A DNA stretch of 64,000 nt from Tridacna crocea (GCA_943736015.1 OX031058.1:18005001-18069000), one strand, 5' to 3'. Positions 21,768-36,771 are shown, numbered from the stretch's first letter. The notes: generated by a model not told the origin, from the sequence alone. Numbers and translations: made by a program.

Positions 21768-23444
21768 TTTCTTTGATTTGTTTAACAGGTATCAGTTGCC
21801 TCCGAAAGTGTCAAAGTTGATTTTACGATTTTATGCGCAGCACGTATCAGTCACGTATGGGTGAGATGGTCATCGTAACCAAATCATTGGCCCTAGTGAG
21901 AGAAAATGAAAAAGAAAAATAGAAAAATCCCTATAATTGACTTTAAGCAACAGTTGTCGTCTGCTATAAAATATTCCGTAAGTCGATTTTTCATGTTTTC
22001 GCGGGTACGTAACCGGCACCCGAGAGACAATAGACAACCTAAATGGGTTTGTTGTCACGGTAAAACAAAGACTGGAGAAGTAAGAAACAGATATTAGAAA
22101 TTAAGTTCCCTATATTTGACCTATTAAGCAACAGGTGTCATCTGCTATGAAGTGTTCCGTAAGTCGATTTTTCGCGTTTTCGCGGATACGTAACCAGCAC
22201 CTATGAGACGGTAGTCAACATAAATAGATTTGTCGTCATGGTATAAAGAGCTTGGAGGAAAAAAATATACATTAAAAATTTGGTTCCATTTGTTTGATTT
22301 ATGCAATAAGAAGCATTCAGTCTTTTTTTAGCCACTTGTCGCATTATTTTCTGGGGTTTTCGCATGAGCGTAACTGGCACATATGAGACGGTAGTCAACG
22401 TAACTGGGTTTCTTGTTGCGGTTTGAAGAGATTAGAAAAATTACACTTCAGTTGCCTTTGTTTGATATATGCAATAGGAAGCAACTAAAAGAGTTTTCAG
22501 TCTTTTTTTAGCCACTTGTCGCATTAATTTCTGGGGCTTTTTTACACTGTACATTGATCACTTTGGCTTATTGAAAGTTTCAATGTGCAGCATTTATTGT
22601 GGGCTGAGTTAGAAAAGCGAATCCAGTTAAGGGCTGGGGTAGCGGGGGTGCATTGAGGGCCTAAGGGAAGTAATTCTTGCAAGGGGCTTGAAAAGACCAA
22701 AACAAGGTCTGCTGCGCCCCTATTTTCTTAAATGTTTGCCCATTTTCAGTGAAATCTGGCATGTGTGGATGGTGCATGCCTGGCAGTTCGCCAAGGACTG
22801 CACAGCAGCCTTTAAAGAAGACTTTAAATCCACTTTTATGCCGTTTTTTTTCACTGATTTTTTATCGATGAATTATGGCGCCATTTTGGAGCGATTTTGA
22901 AGCTCTCTGATTGGCTGTTGAATATCTCATTGGCTGTTGGTTCCCATTCTGATTTGGCTGTTGGTTCCCTGATTCCCTTAAATCTTCTCTGATTGGATAA
23001 TTTCAGAGAGGGAAGAGATTTGATTGGCTGATGGGAAGGGGGGGGGGGAATATCTGTTTATTCTTATTAACCTTTTACCACACAATGACGCCTTTTAACA
23101 CCCCTGAAAGAGAAGGCTTTTAAAAATAATGTGAGGAAAGGAGACAATGCAGGTTACCAGCATTTTCTCCTTTTCCCACTATGTTTTCTAGCCTATCAAA
23201 GAAAGAATTGATTTTTAGTTATTCTTACATCTTATTGTATCTTTATGGCCTACTTCTAAATTCTTCAAACAAGAACAAGATTTTTTTATCGGAAAAAGTT
23301 TCTGCAACAGCAACCAGTTGCTTCTGAATTTCATATTTTTGCGCAGCGATTAAACATGAATTGACTTTTGACTGGCGTGGTCGTCAAAATTGGTTCAATG
23401 TTTTCGTGACCCTGGTAAGAAAACAGGGAAAAATTTTGTTTACC
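21768..23444 (+). repeat. Array unit 14 (1,677 bp)
   Basis: Right-block consensus with an 11-G run. Confidence 0.97.
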
Positions 23445-25118
23445 TTTCTTTGATTTGTTTAACAGGTATCAGTTGCCTCCGAAAGTGTCAAAGTTGATTT
23501 TACGATTTTATGCGCAGCACGTATCAGTCACGTATGGGTGAGATGGTCATCGTAACCAAATCATTGGCCCTAGTGAGAGAAAATGAAAAAGAAAAATAGA
23601 AAAATCCCTATAATTGACTTTAAGCAACAGTTGTCGTCTGCTATAAAATATTCCGTAAGTCGATTTTTCATGTTTTCGCGGGTACGTAACCGGCACCCGA
23701 GAGACAATAGACAACCTAAATGGGTTTGTTGTCACGGTAAAACAAAGACTGGAGAAGTAAGAAACAGATATTAGAAATTAAGTTCCCTATATTTGACCTA
23801 TTAAGCAACAGGTGTCATCTGCTATGAAGTGTTCCGTAAGTCGATTTTTCGCGTTTTCGCGGATACGTAACCAGCACCTATGAGACGGTAGTCAACATAA
23901 ATAGATTTGTCGTCATGGTATAAAGAGCTTGGAGGAAAAAAATATACATTAAAAATTTGGTTCCATTTGTTTGATTTATGCAATAAGAAGCATTCAGTCT
24001 TTTTTTAGCCACTTGTCGCATTATTTTCTGGGGTTTTCGCATGAGCGTAACTGGCACATATGAGACGGTAGTCAACGTAACTGGGTTTCTTGTTGCGGTT
24101 TGAAGAGATTAGAAAAATTACACTTCAGTTGCCTTTGTTTGATATATGCAATAGGAAGCAACTAAAAGAGTTTTCAGTCTTTTTTTAGCCACTTGTCGCA
24201 TTAATTTCTGGGGCTTTTTTACACTGTACATTGATCACTTTGGCTTATTGAAAGTTTCAATGTGCAGCATTTATTGTGGGCTGAGTTAGAAAAGCGAATC
24301 CAGTTAAGGGCTGGGGTAGCGGGGGTGCATTGAGGGCCTAAGGGAAGTAATTCTTGCAAGGGGCTTGAAAAGACCAAAACAAGGTCTGCTGCGCCCCTAT
24401 TTTCTTAAATGTTTGCCCATTTTCAGTGAAATCTGGCATGTGTGGATGGTGCATGCCTGGCAGTTCGCCAAGGACTGCACAGCAGCCTTTAAAGAAGACT
24501 TTAAATCCACTTTTATGCCGTTTTTTTTCACTGATTTTTTATCGATGAATTATGGCGCCATTTTGGAGCGATTTTGAAGCTCTCTGATTGGCTGTTGAAT
24601 ATCTCATTGGCTGTTGGTTCCCATTCTGATTTGGCTGTTGGTTCCCTGATTCCCTTAAATCTTCTCTGATTGGATAATTTCAGAGAGGGAAGAGATTTGA
24701 TTGGCTGATGGGAAGGGGGGGGGAATATCTGTTTATTCTTATTAACCTTTTACCACACAATGACGCCTTTTAACACCCCTGAAAGAGAAGGCTTTTAAAA
24801 ATAATGTGAGGAAAGGAGACAATGCAGGTTACCAGCATTTTCTCCTTTTCCCACTATGTTTTCTAGCCTACAAAGAAAGAATTGATTTTTAGTTATTCTT
24901 ACATCTTATTGTATCTTTATGGCCTACTTCTAAATTCTTCAAACAAGAACAAGATTTTTTTATCGGAAAAAGTTTCTGCAACAGCAACCAGTTGCTTCTG
25001 AATTTCATATTTTTGCGCAGCGATTAAACATGAATTGACTTTTGACTGGCGTGGTCGTCAAAATTGGTTCAATGTTTTCGTGACCCTGGTAAGAAAACAG
25101 GGAAAAATTTTGTTTACC
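23445..25118 (+). repeat. Array unit 15 (1,674 bp)
   Basis: It has a 9-G run and a one-base T deletion at 24870/24871 (cctatcaaag to cctacaaag). Confidence 0.97.
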
Positions 25119-26793
25119 TTTCTTTGATTTGTTTAACAGGTATCAGTTGCCTCCGAAAGTGTCAAAGTTGATTTTACGATTTTATGCGCAGCACGTATCA
25201 GTCACGTATGGGTGAGATGGTCATCGTAACCAAATCATTGGCCCTAGTGAGAGAAAATGAAAAAGAAAAATAGAAAAATCCCTATAATTGACTTTAAGCA
25301 ACAGTTGTCGTCTGCTATAAAATATTCCGTAAGTCGATTTTTCATGTTTTCGCGGGTACGTAACCGGCACCCGAGAGACAATAGACAACCTAAATGGGTT
25401 TGTTGTCACGGTAAAACAAAGACTGGAGAAGTAAGAAACAGATATTAGAAATTAAGTTCCCTATATTTGACCTATTAAGCAACAGGTGTCATCTGCTATG
25501 AAGTGTTCCGTAAGTCGATTTTTCGCGTTTTCGCGGATACGTAACCAGCACCTATGAGACGGTAGTCAACATAAATAGATTTGTCGTCATGGTATAAAGA
25601 GCTTGGAGGAAAAAAATATACATTAAAAATTTGGTTCCATTTGTTTGATTTATGCAATAAGAAGCATTCAGTCTTTTTTTAGCCACTTGTCGCATTATTT
25701 TCTGGGGTTTTCGCATGAGCGTAACTGGCACATATGAGACGGTAGTCAACGTAACTGGGTTTCTTGTTGCGGTTTGAAGAGATTAGAAAAATTACACTTC
25801 AGTTGCCTTTGTTTGATATATGCAATAGGAAGCAACTAAAAGAGTTTTCAGTCTTTTTTTAGCCACTTGTCGCATTAATTTCTGGGGCTTTTTTACACTG
25901 TACATTGATCACTTTGGCTTATTGAAAGTTTCAATGTGCAGCATTTATTGTGGGCTGAGTTAGAAAAGCGAATCCAGTTAAGGGCTGGGGTAGCGGGGGT
26001 GCATTGAGGGCCTAAGGGAAGTAATTCTTGCAAGGGGCTTGAAAAGACCAAAACAAGGTCTGCTGCGCCCCTATTTTCTTAAATGTTTGCCCATTTTCAG
26101 TGAAATCTGGCATGTGTGGATGGTGCATGCCTGGCAGTTCGCCAAGGACTGCACAGCAGCCTTTAAAGAAGACTTTAAATCCACTTTTATGCCGTTTTTT
26201 TTCACTGATTTTTTATCGATGAATTATGGCGCCATTTTGGAGCGATTTTGAAGCTCTCTGATTGGCTGTTGAATATCTCATTGGCTGTTGGTTCCCATTC
26301 TGATTTGGCTGTTGGTTCCCTGATTCCCTTAAATCTTCTCTGATTGGATAATTTCAGAGAGGGAAGAGATTTGATTGGCTGATGGGAAGGGGGGGGGAAT
26401 ATCTGTTTATTCTTATTAACCTTTTACCACACAATGACGCCTTTTAACACCCCTGAAAGAGAAGGCTTTTAAAAATAATGTGAGGAAAGGAGACAATGCA
26501 GGTTACCAGCATTTTCTCCTTTTCCCACTATGTTTTCTAGCCTATCAAAGAAAGAATTGATTTTTAGTTATTCTTACATCTTATTGTATCTTTATGGCCT
26601 ACTTCTAAATTCTTCAAACAAGAACAAGATTTTTTTATCGGAAAAAGTTTCTGCAACAGCAACCAGTTGCTTCTGAATTTCATATTTTTGCGCAGCGATT
26701 AAACATGAATTGACTTTTGACTGGCGTGGTCGTCAAAATTGGTTCAATGTTTTCGTGACCCTGGTAAGAAAACAGGGAAAAATTTTGTTTACC
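25119..26793 (+). repeat. Array unit 16 (1,675 bp)
   Basis: Right-block consensus with a 9-G run. I noticed no private change. Confidence 0.97.
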
Positions 26794-28470
26794 TTTCTTT
26801 GATTTGTTTAACAGGTATCAGTTGCCTCCGAAAGTGTCAAAGTTGATTTTACGATTTTATGCGCAGCACGTATCAGTCACGTATGGGTGAGATGGTCATC
26901 GTAACCAAATCATTGGCCCTAGTGAGAGAAAATGAAAAAGAAAAATAGAAAAAATCCCTATAATTGACTTTAAGCAACAGTTGTCGTCTGCTATAAAATA
27001 TTCCGTAAGTCGATTTTTCATGTTTTCGCGGGTACGTAACCGGCACCCGAGAGACAATAGACAACCTAAATGGGTTTGTTGTCACGGTAAAACAAAGACT
27101 GGAGAAGTAAGAAACAGATATTAGAAATTAAGTTCCCTATATTTGACCTATTAAGCAACAGGTGTCATCTGCTATGAAGTGTTCCGTAAGTCGATTTTTC
27201 GCGTTTTCGCGGATACGTAACCAGCACCTATGAGACGGTAGTCAACATAAATAGATTTGTCGTCATGGTATAAAGAGCTTGGAGGAAAAAAATATACATT
27301 AAAAATTTGGTTCCATTTGTTTGATTTATGCAATAAGAAGCATTCAGTCTTTTTTTAGCCACTTGTCGCATTATTTTCTGGGGTTTTTCGCATGAGCGTA
27401 ACTGGCACATATGAGACGGTAGTCAACGTAACTGGGTTTCTTGTTGCGGTTTGAAGAGATTAGAAAAATTACACTTCAGTTGCCTTTGTTTGATATATGC
27501 AATAGGAAGCAACTAAAAGAGTTTTCAGTCTTTTTTTAGCCACTTGTCGCATTAATTTCTGGGGCTTTTTTACACTGTACATTGATCACTTTGGCTTATT
27601 GAAAGTTTCAATGTGCAGCATTTATTGTGGGCTGAGTTAGAAAAGCGAATCCAGTTAAGGGCTGGGGTAGCGGGGGTGCATTGAGGGCCTAAGGGAAGTA
27701 ATTCTTGCAAGGGGCTTGAAAAGACCAAAACAAGGTCTGCTGCGCCCCTATTTTCTTAAATGTTTGCCCATTTTCAGTGAAATCTGGCATGTGTGGATGG
27801 TGCATGCCTGGCAGTTCGCCAAGGACTGCACAGCAGCCTTTAAAGAAGACTTTAAATCCACTTTTATGCCGTTTTTTTTCACTGATTTTTTATCGATGAA
27901 TTATGGCGCCATTTTGGAGCGATTTTGAAGCTCTCTGATTGGCTGTTGAATATCTCATTGGCTGTTGGTTCCCATTCTGATTTGGCTGTTGGTTCCCTGA
28001 TTCCCTTAAATCTTCTCTGATTGGATAATTTCAGAGAGGGAAGAGATTTGATTGGCTGATGGGAAGGGGGGGGGAATATCTGTTTATTCTTATTAACCTT
28101 TTACCACACAATGACGCCTTTTAACACCCCTGAAAGAGAAGGCTTTTAAAAATAATGTGAGGAAAGGAGACAATGCAGGTTACCAGCATTTTCTCCTTTT
28201 CCCACTATGTTTTCTAGCCTATCAAAGAAAGAATTGATTTTTAGTTATTCTTACATCTTATTGTATCTTTATGGCCTACTTCTAAATTCTTCAAACAAGA
28301 ACAAGATTTTTTTATCGGAAAAAGTTTCTGCAACAGCAACCAGTTGCTTCTGAATTTCATATTTTTGCGCAGCGATTAAACATGAATTGACTTTTGACTG
28401 GCGTGGTCGTCAAAATTGGTTCAATGTTTTCGTGACCCTGGTAAGAAAACAGGGAAAAATTTTGTTTACC
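26794..28470 (+). repeat. Array unit 17 (1,677 bp)
   Basis: It has two one-base homopolymer gains: an extra A in the run at 26949-26954 and an extra T in the run at 27384-27388. It has a 9-G run. Confidence 0.97.
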
Positions 28471-30147
28471 TTTCTTTGATTTGTTTAACAGGTATCAGTT
28501 GCCTCCGAAAGTGTCAAAGTTGATTTTACGATTTTATGCGCAGCACGTATCAGTCACGTATGGGTGAGATGGTCATCGTAACCAAATCATTGGCCCTAGT
28601 GAGAGAAAATGAAAAAGAAAAATAGAAAAATCCCTATAATTGACTTTAAGCAACAGTTGTCGTCTGCTATAAAATATTCCGTAAGTCGATTTTTCATGTT
28701 TTCGCGGGTACGTAACCGGCACCCGAGAGACAATAGACAACCTAAATGGGTTTGTTGTCACGGTAAAACAAAGACTGGAGAAGTAAGAAACAGATATTAG
28801 AAATTAAGTTCCCTATATTTGACCTATTAAGCAACAGGTGTCATCTGCTATGAAGTGTTCCGTAAGTCGATTTTTCGCGTTTTCGCGGATACGTAACCAG
28901 CACCTATGAGACGGTAGTCAACATAAATAGATTTGTCGTCATGGTATAAAGAGCTTGGAGGAAAAAAATATACATTAAAAATTTGGTTCCATTTGTTTGA
29001 TTTATGCAATAAGAAGCATTCAGTCTTTTTTTAGCCACTTGTCGCATTATTTTCTGGGGTTTTCGCATGAGCGTAACTGGCACATATGAGACGGTAGTCA
29101 ACGTAACTGGGTTTCTTGTTGCGGTTTGAAGAGATTAGAAAAATTACACTTCAGTTGCCTTTGTTTGATATATGCAATAGGAAGCAACTAAAAGAGTTTT
29201 CAGTCTTTTTTTAGCCACTTGTCGCATTAATTTCTGGGGCTTTTTTACACTGTACATTGATCACTTTGGCTTATTGAAAGTTTCAATGTGCAGCATTTAT
29301 TGTGGGCTGAGTTAGAAAAGCGAATCCAGTTAAGGGCTGGGGTAGCGGGGGTGCATTGAGGGCCTAAGGGAAGTAATTCTTGCAAGGGGCTTGAAAAGAC
29401 CAAAACAAGGTCTGCTGCGCCCCTATTTTCTTAAATGTTTGCCCATTTTCAGTGAAATCTGGCATGTGTGGATGGTGCATGCCTGGCAGTTCGCCAAGGA
29501 CTGCACAGCAGCCTTTAAAGAAGACTTTAAATCCACTTTTATGCCGTTTTTTTTCACTGATTTTTTATCGATGAATTATGGCGCCATTTTGGAGCGATTT
29601 TGAAGCTCTCTGATTGGCTGTTGAATATCTCATTGGCTGTTGGTTCCCATTCTGATTTGGCTGTTGGTTCCCTGATTCCCTTAAATCTTCTCTGATTGGA
29701 TAATTTCAGAGAGGGAAGAGATTTGATTGGCTGATGGGAAGGGGGGGGGGGAATATCTGTTTATTCTTATTAACCTTTTACCACACAATGACGCCTTTTA
29801 ACACCCCTGAAAGAGAAGGCTTTTAAAAATAATGTGAGGAAAGGAGACAATGCAGGTTACCAGCATTTTCTCCTTTTCCCACTATGTTTTCTAGCCTATC
29901 AAAGAAAGAATTGATTTTTAGTTATTCTTACATCTTATTGTATCTTTATGGCCTACTTCTAAATTCTTCAAACAAGAACAAGATTTTTTTATCGGAAAAA
30001 GTTTCTGCAACAGCAACCAGTTGCTTCTGAATTTCATATTTTTGCGCAGCGATTAAACATGAATTGACTTTTGACTGGCGTGGTCGTCAAAATTGGTTCA
30101 ATGTTTTCGTGACCCTGGTAAGAAAACAGGGAAAAATTTTGTTTACC
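28471..30147 (+). repeat. Array unit 18 (1,677 bp)
   Basis: Right-block consensus with an 11-G run. Confidence 0.97.
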
Positions 30148-31823
30148 TTTCTTTGATTTGTTTAACAGGTATCAGTTGCCTCCGAAAGTGTCAAAGTTGA
30201 TTTTACGATTTTATGCGCAGCACGTATCAGTCACGTATGGGTGAGATGGTCATCGTAACCAAATCATTGGCCCTAGTGAGAGAAAATGAAAAAGAAAAAT
30301 AGAAAAATCCCTATAATTGACTTTAAGCAACAGTTGTCGTCTGCTATAAAATATTCCGTAAGTCGATTTTTCATGTTTTCGCGGGTACGTAACCGGCACC
30401 CGAGAGACAATAGACAACCTAAATGGGTTTGTTGTCACGGTAAAACAAAGACTGGAGAAGTAAGAAACAGATATTAGAAATTAAGTTCCCTATATTTGAC
30501 CTATTAAGCAACAGGTGTCATCTGCTATGAAGTGTTCCGTAAGTCGATTTTTCGCGTTTTCGCGGATACGTAACCAGCACCTATGAGACGGTAGTCAACA
30601 TAAATAGATTTGTCGTCATGGTATAAAGAGCTTGGAGGAAAAAAATATACATTAAAAATTTGGTTCCATTTGTTTGATTTATGCAATAAGAAGCATTCAG
30701 TCTTTTTTTAGCCACTTGTCGCATTATTTTCTGGGGTTTTCGCATGAGCGTAACTGGCACATATGAGACGGTAGTCAACGTAACTGGGTTTCTTGTTGCG
30801 GTTTGAAGAGATTAGAAAAATTACACTTCAGTTGCCTTTGTTTGATATATGCAATAGGAAGCAACTAAAAGAGTTTTCAGTCTTTTTTTAGCCACTTGTC
30901 GCATTAATTTCTGGGGCTTTTTTACACTGTACATTGATCACTTTGGCTTATTGAAAGTTTCAATGTGCAGCATTTATTGTGGGCTGAGTTAGAAAAGCGA
31001 ATCCAGTTAAGGGCTGGGGTAGCGGGGGTGCATTGAGGGCCTAAGGGAAGTAATTCTTGCAAGGGGCTTGAAAAGACCAAAACAAGGTCTGCTGCGCCCC
31101 TATTTTCTTAAATGTTTGCCCATTTTCAGTGAAATCTGGCATGTGTGGATGGTGCATGCCTGGCAGTTCGCCAAGGACTGCACAGCAGCCTTTAAAGAAG
31201 ACTTTAAATCCACTTTTATGCCGTTTTTTTTCACTGATTTTTTATCGATGAATTATGGCGCCATTTTGGAGCGATTTTGAAGCTCTCTGATTGGCTGTTG
31301 AATATCTCATTGGCTGTTGGTTCCCATTCTGATTTGGCTGTTGGTTCCCTGATTCCCTTAAATCTTCTCTGATTGGATAATTTCAGAGAGGGAAGAGATT
31401 TGATTGGCTGATGGGAAGGGGGGGGGGAATATCTGTTTATTCTTATTAACCTTTTACCACACAATGACGCCTTTTAACACCCCTGAAAGAGAAGGCTTTT
31501 AAAAATAATGTGAGGAAAGGAGACAATGCAGGTTACCAGCATTTTCTCCTTTTCCCACTATGTTTTCTAGCCTATCAAAGAAAGAATTGATTTTTAGTTA
31601 TTCTTACATCTTATTGTATCTTTATGGCCTACTTCTAAATTCTTCAAACAAGAACAAGATTTTTTTATCGGAAAAAGTTTCTGCAACAGCAACCAGTTGC
31701 TTCTGAATTTCATATTTTTGCGCAGCGATTAAACATGAATTGACTTTTGACTGGCGTGGTCGTCAAAATTGGTTCAATGTTTTCGTGACCCTGGTAAGAA
31801 AACAGGGAAAAATTTTGTTTACC
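30148..31823 (+). repeat. Array unit 19 (1,676 bp)
   Basis: Right-block consensus with a 10-G run. Confidence 0.97.
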
Positions 31824-33497
31824 TTTCTTTGATTTGTTTAACAGGTATCAGTTGCCTCCGAAAGTGTCAAAGTTGATTTTACGATTTTATGCGCAGCACG
31901 TATCAGTCACGTATGGGTGAGATGGTCATCGTAACCAAATCATTGGCCCTAGTGAGAGAAAATGAAAAAGAAAAATAGAAAAATCCCTATAATTGACTTT
32001 AAGCAACAGTTGTCGTCTGCTATAAAATATTCCGTAAGTCGATTTTTCATGTTTTCGCGGGTACGTAACCGGCACCCGAGAGACAATAGACAACCTAAAT
32101 GGGTTTGTTGTCACGGTAAAACAAAGACTGGAGAAGTAAGAAACAGATATTAGAAATTAAGTTCCCTATATTTGACCTATTAAGCAACAGGTGTCATCTG
32201 CTATGAAGTGTTCCGTAAGTCGATTTTTCGCGTTTTCGCGGATACGTAACCAGCACCTATGAGACGGTAGTCAACATAAATAGATTTGTCGTCATGGTAT
32301 AAAGAGCTTGGAGGAAAAAAATATACATTAAAAATTTGGTTCCATTTGTTTGATTTATGCAATAAGAAGCATTCAGTCTTTTTTTAGCCACTTGTCGCAT
32401 TATTTTCTGGGGTTTTCGCATGAGCGTAACTGGCACATATGAGACGGTAGTCAACGTAACTGGGTTTCTTGTTGCGGTTTGAAGAGATTAGAAAAATTAC
32501 ACTTCAGTTGCCTTTGTTTGATATATGCAATAGGAAGCAACTAAAAGAGTTTTCAGTCTTTTTTTAGCCACTTGTCGCATTAATTTCTGGGGCTTTTTTA
32601 CACTGTACATTGATCACTTTGGCTTATTGAAAGTTTCAATGTGCAGCATTTATTGTGGGCTGAGTTAGAAAAGCGAATCCAGTTAAGGGCTGGGGTAGCG
32701 GGGGTGCATTGAGGGCCTAAGGGAAGTAATTCTTGCAAGGGGCTTGAAAAGACCAAAACAAGGTCTGCTGCGCCCCTATTTTCTTAAATGTTTGCCCATT
32801 TTCAGTGAAATCTGGCATGTGTGGATGGTGCATGCCTGGCAGTTCGCCAAGGACTGCACAGCAGCCTTTAAAGAAGACTTTAAATCCACTTTTATGCCGT
32901 TTTTTTTCACTGATTTTTTATCGATGAATTATGGCGCCATTTTGGAGCGATTTTGAAGCTCTCTGATTGGCTGTTGAATATCTCATTGGCTGTTGGTTCC
33001 CATTCTGATTTGGCTGTTGGTTCCCTGATTCCCTTAAATCTTCTCTGATTGGATAATTTCAGAGAGGGAAGAGATTTGATTGGCTGATGGGAAGGGGGGG
33101 GGATATCTGTTTATTCTTATTAACCTTTTACCACACAATGACGCCTTTTAACACCCCTGAAAGAGAAGGCTTTTAAAAATAATGTGAGGAAAGGAGACAA
33201 TGCAGGTTACCAGCATTTTCTCCTTTTCCCACTATGTTTTCTAGCCTATCAAAGAAAGAATTGATTTTTAGTTATTCTTACATCTTATTGTATCTTTATG
33301 GCCTACTTCTAAATTCTTCAAACAAGAACAAGATTTTTTTATCGGAAAAAGTTTCTGCAACAGCAACCAGTTGCTTCTGAATTTCATATTTTTGCGCAGC
33401 GATTAAACATGAATTGACTTTTGACTGGCGTGGTCGTCAAAATTGGTTCAATGTTTTCGTGACCCTGGTAAGAAAACAGGGAAAAATTTTGTTTACC
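31824..33497 (+). repeat. Array unit 20 (1,674 bp)
   Basis: It has a 9-G run at 33094-33102 followed by one A instead of two, a private one-base loss. Confidence 0.97.
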
Positions 33498-35097
33498 TTT
33501 CTTTGATTTGTTTAACAGGTATCAGTTGCCTCCGAAAGTGTCAAAGTTGATTTTAAGATTTTGAAAAAGAAAAATAGAAAAATCCCTATAATTGACTTTA
33601 AGCAACAGTTGTCGTCTGCTATAAAATATTCCGTAAGTCGATTTTTCATGTTTTCGCGGGTACGTAACCGGCACCCGAGAGACAATAGACAACCTAAATG
33701 GGTTTGTTGTCACGGTAAAACAAAGACTGGAGAAGTAAGAAACAGATATTAGAAATTAAGTTCCCTATATTTGACCTATTAAGCAACAGGTGTCATCTGC
33801 TATGAAGTGTTCCGTAAGTCGATTTTTCGCGTTTTCGCGGATACGTAACCAGCACCTATGAGACGGTAGTCAACATAAATAGATTTGTCGTCATGGTATA
33901 AAGAGCTTGGAGGAAAAAAATATACATTAAAAATTTGGTTCCATTTGTTTGATTTATGCAATAAGAAGCATTCAGTCTTTTTTTAGCCACTTGTCGCATT
34001 ATTTTCTGGGGTTTTCGCATGAGCGTAACTGGCACATATGAGACGGTAGTCAACGTAACTGGGTTTCTTGTTGCGGTTTGAAGAGATTAGAAAAATTACA
34101 CTTCAGTTGCCTTTGTTTGATATATGCAATAGGAAGCAACTAAAAGAGTTTTCAGTCTTTTTTTAGCCACTTGTCGCATTAATTTCTGGGGCTTTTTTAC
34201 ACTGTACATTGATCACTTTGGCTTATTGAAAGTTTCAATGTGCAGCATTTATTGTGGGCTGAGTTAGAAAAGCGAATCCAGTTAAGGGCTGGGGTAGCGG
34301 GGGTGCATTGAGGGCCTAAGGGAAGTAATTCTTGCAAGGGGCTTGAAAAGAGCAAAACAAGGTCTGCTGCGCCCCTATTTTCTTAAATGTTTGCCCATTT
34401 TCAGTGAAATCTGGCATGTGTGGATGGTGCATGCCTGGCAGTTCGCCAAGGACTGCACAGCAGCCTTTAAAGAAGACTTTAAATCCACTTTTATGCCGTT
34501 TTTTTTCACTGATTTTTTATCGATGAATTATGGCGCCATTTTGGAGCGATTTTGAAGCTCTCTGATTGGCTGTTGAATATCTCATTGGCTGTTGGTTCCC
34601 ATTCTGATTTGGCTGTTGGTTCCCTGATTCCCTTAAATCTTCTCTGATTGGATAATTTCAGAGAGGGAAGAGATTTGATTGGCTGATGGGAAGGGGGGGG
34701 GAATATCTGTTTATTCTTATTAACCTTTTACCACACAATGACGCCTTTTAACACCCCTGAAAGAGAAGGCTTTTAAAAATAATGTGAGGAAAGGAGACAA
34801 TGCAGGTTACCAGCATTTTCTCCTTTTCCCACTATGTTTTCTAGCCTATCAAAGAAAGAATTGATTTTTAGTTATTCTTACATCTTATTGTATCTTTATG
34901 GCCTACTTCTAAATTCTTCAAACAAGAACAAGATTTTTTTATCGGAAAAAGTTTCTGCAACAGCAACCAGTTGCTTCTGAATTTCATATTTTTGCGCAGC
35001 GATTAAACATGAATTGACTTTTGACTGGCGTGGTCGTCAAAATTGGTTCAATGTTTTCGTGACCCTGGTAAGAAAACAGGGAAAAATTTTGTTTACC
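33498..35097 (+). repeat. Array unit 21 (1,600 bp, 75-bp deletion)
   Basis: Unit positions 66-140 are missing at the junction 33560/33561, removing most of sub-repeat B. Private C-to-A at 33556 lies five bases from the junction, and C-to-G is at 34352. It has a 9-G run. Confidence 0.97.
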
Positions 35098-36771
35098 TTT
35101 CTTTGATTTGTTTAACAGGTATCAGTTGCCTCCGAAAGTGTCAAAGTTGATTTTACGATTTTATGCGCAGCACGTATCAGTCACGTATGGGTGAGATGGT
35201 CATCGTAACCAAATCATTGGCCCTAGTGAGAGAAAATGAAAAAGAAAAATAGAAAAATCCCTATAATTGACTTTAAGCAACAGTTGTCGTCTGCTATAAA
35301 ATATTCCGTAAGTCGATTTTTCATGTTTTCGCGGGTACGTAACCGGCACCCGAGAGACAATAGACAACCTAAATGGGTTTGTTGTCACGGTAAAACAAAG
35401 ACTGGAGAAGTAAGAAACAGATATTAGAAATTAAGTTCCCTATATTTGACCTATTAAGCAACAGGTGTCATCTGCTATGAAGTGTTCCGTAAGTCGATTT
35501 TTCGCGTTTTCGCGGATACGTAACCAGCACCTATGAGACGGTAGTCAACATAAATAGATTTGTCGTATGGTATAAAGAGCTTGGAGGAAAAAGATATACA
35601 TTAAAAATTTGGTTCCATTTGTTTGATTTATGCAATAAGAAGCATTCAGTCTTTTTTTAGCCACTTGTCGCATTATTTTCTGGGGTTTTCGCATGAGCGT
35701 AACTGGCACATATGAGACGGTAGTCAACGTAACTGGGTTTCTTGTTGCGGTTTGAAGAGATTAGAAAAATTACACTTCAGTTGCCTTTGTTTGATATATG
35801 CAATGGGAAGCAACTAAAAGAGTTTTCAGTCTTTTTTTAGCCACTTGTCGCATTAATTTCTGGGGCTTTTTTACACTGTACATTGATCACTTTGGCTTAT
35901 TGAAAGTTTCAATGTGCAGCATTTATTGTGGGCTGAGTTAGAAAAGCGAATCCAGTTAAGGGCTGGGGTAGCGGGGGTGCATTGAGGGCCTAAGGGAAGT
36001 AATTCTTGCAAGGGGCTTGAAAAGACCAAAACAAGGTCTGCTGCGCCCCTATTTTCTTAAATGTTTGCCCATTTTCAGTGAAATCTGGCATGTGTGGATG
36101 GTGCATGCCTGGCAGTTCGCCAAGGACTGCACAGCAGCCTTTAAAGAAGACTTTAAATCCACTTTTATGCCGTTTTTTTTCACTGATTTTTTATCGATGA
36201 ATTATGGCGCCATTTTGGAGCGATTTTGAAGCTCTCTGATTGGCTGTTGAATATCTCATTGGCTGTTGGTTCCCATTCTGATTTGGCTGTTGGTTCCCTG
36301 ATTCCCTTAAATCTTCTCTGATTGGATAATTTCAGAGAGGGAAGAGATTTGATTGGCTGATGGGAAGGGGGGGGGAATATCTGTTTATTCTTATTAACCT
36401 TTTACCACACAATGACGCCTTTTAACACCCCTGAAAGAGAAGGCTTTTAAAAATAATGTGAGGAAAGGAGACAATGCAGGTTACCAGCATTTTCTCCTTT
36501 TCCCACTATGTTTTCTAGCCTATCAAAGAAAGAATTGATTTTTAGTTATTCTTACATCTTATTGTATCTTTATGGCCTACTTCTAAATTCTTCAAACAAG
36601 AACAAGATTTTTTTATCGGAAAAAGTTTCTGCAACAGCAACCAGTTGCTTCTGAATTTCATATTTTTGCGCAGCGATTAAACATGAATTGACTTTTGACT
36701 GGCGTGGTCGTCAAAATTGGTTCAATGTTTTCGTGACCCTGGTAAGAAAACAGGGAAAAATTTTGTTTACC
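35098..36771 (+). repeat. Array unit 22 (1,674 bp, twin of unit 23)
   Basis: It has a C deletion at 35566/35567, A-to-G at 35593 and A709G at 35805. The first two occur only here and in unit 23. It has a 9-G run. Confidence 0.97.
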
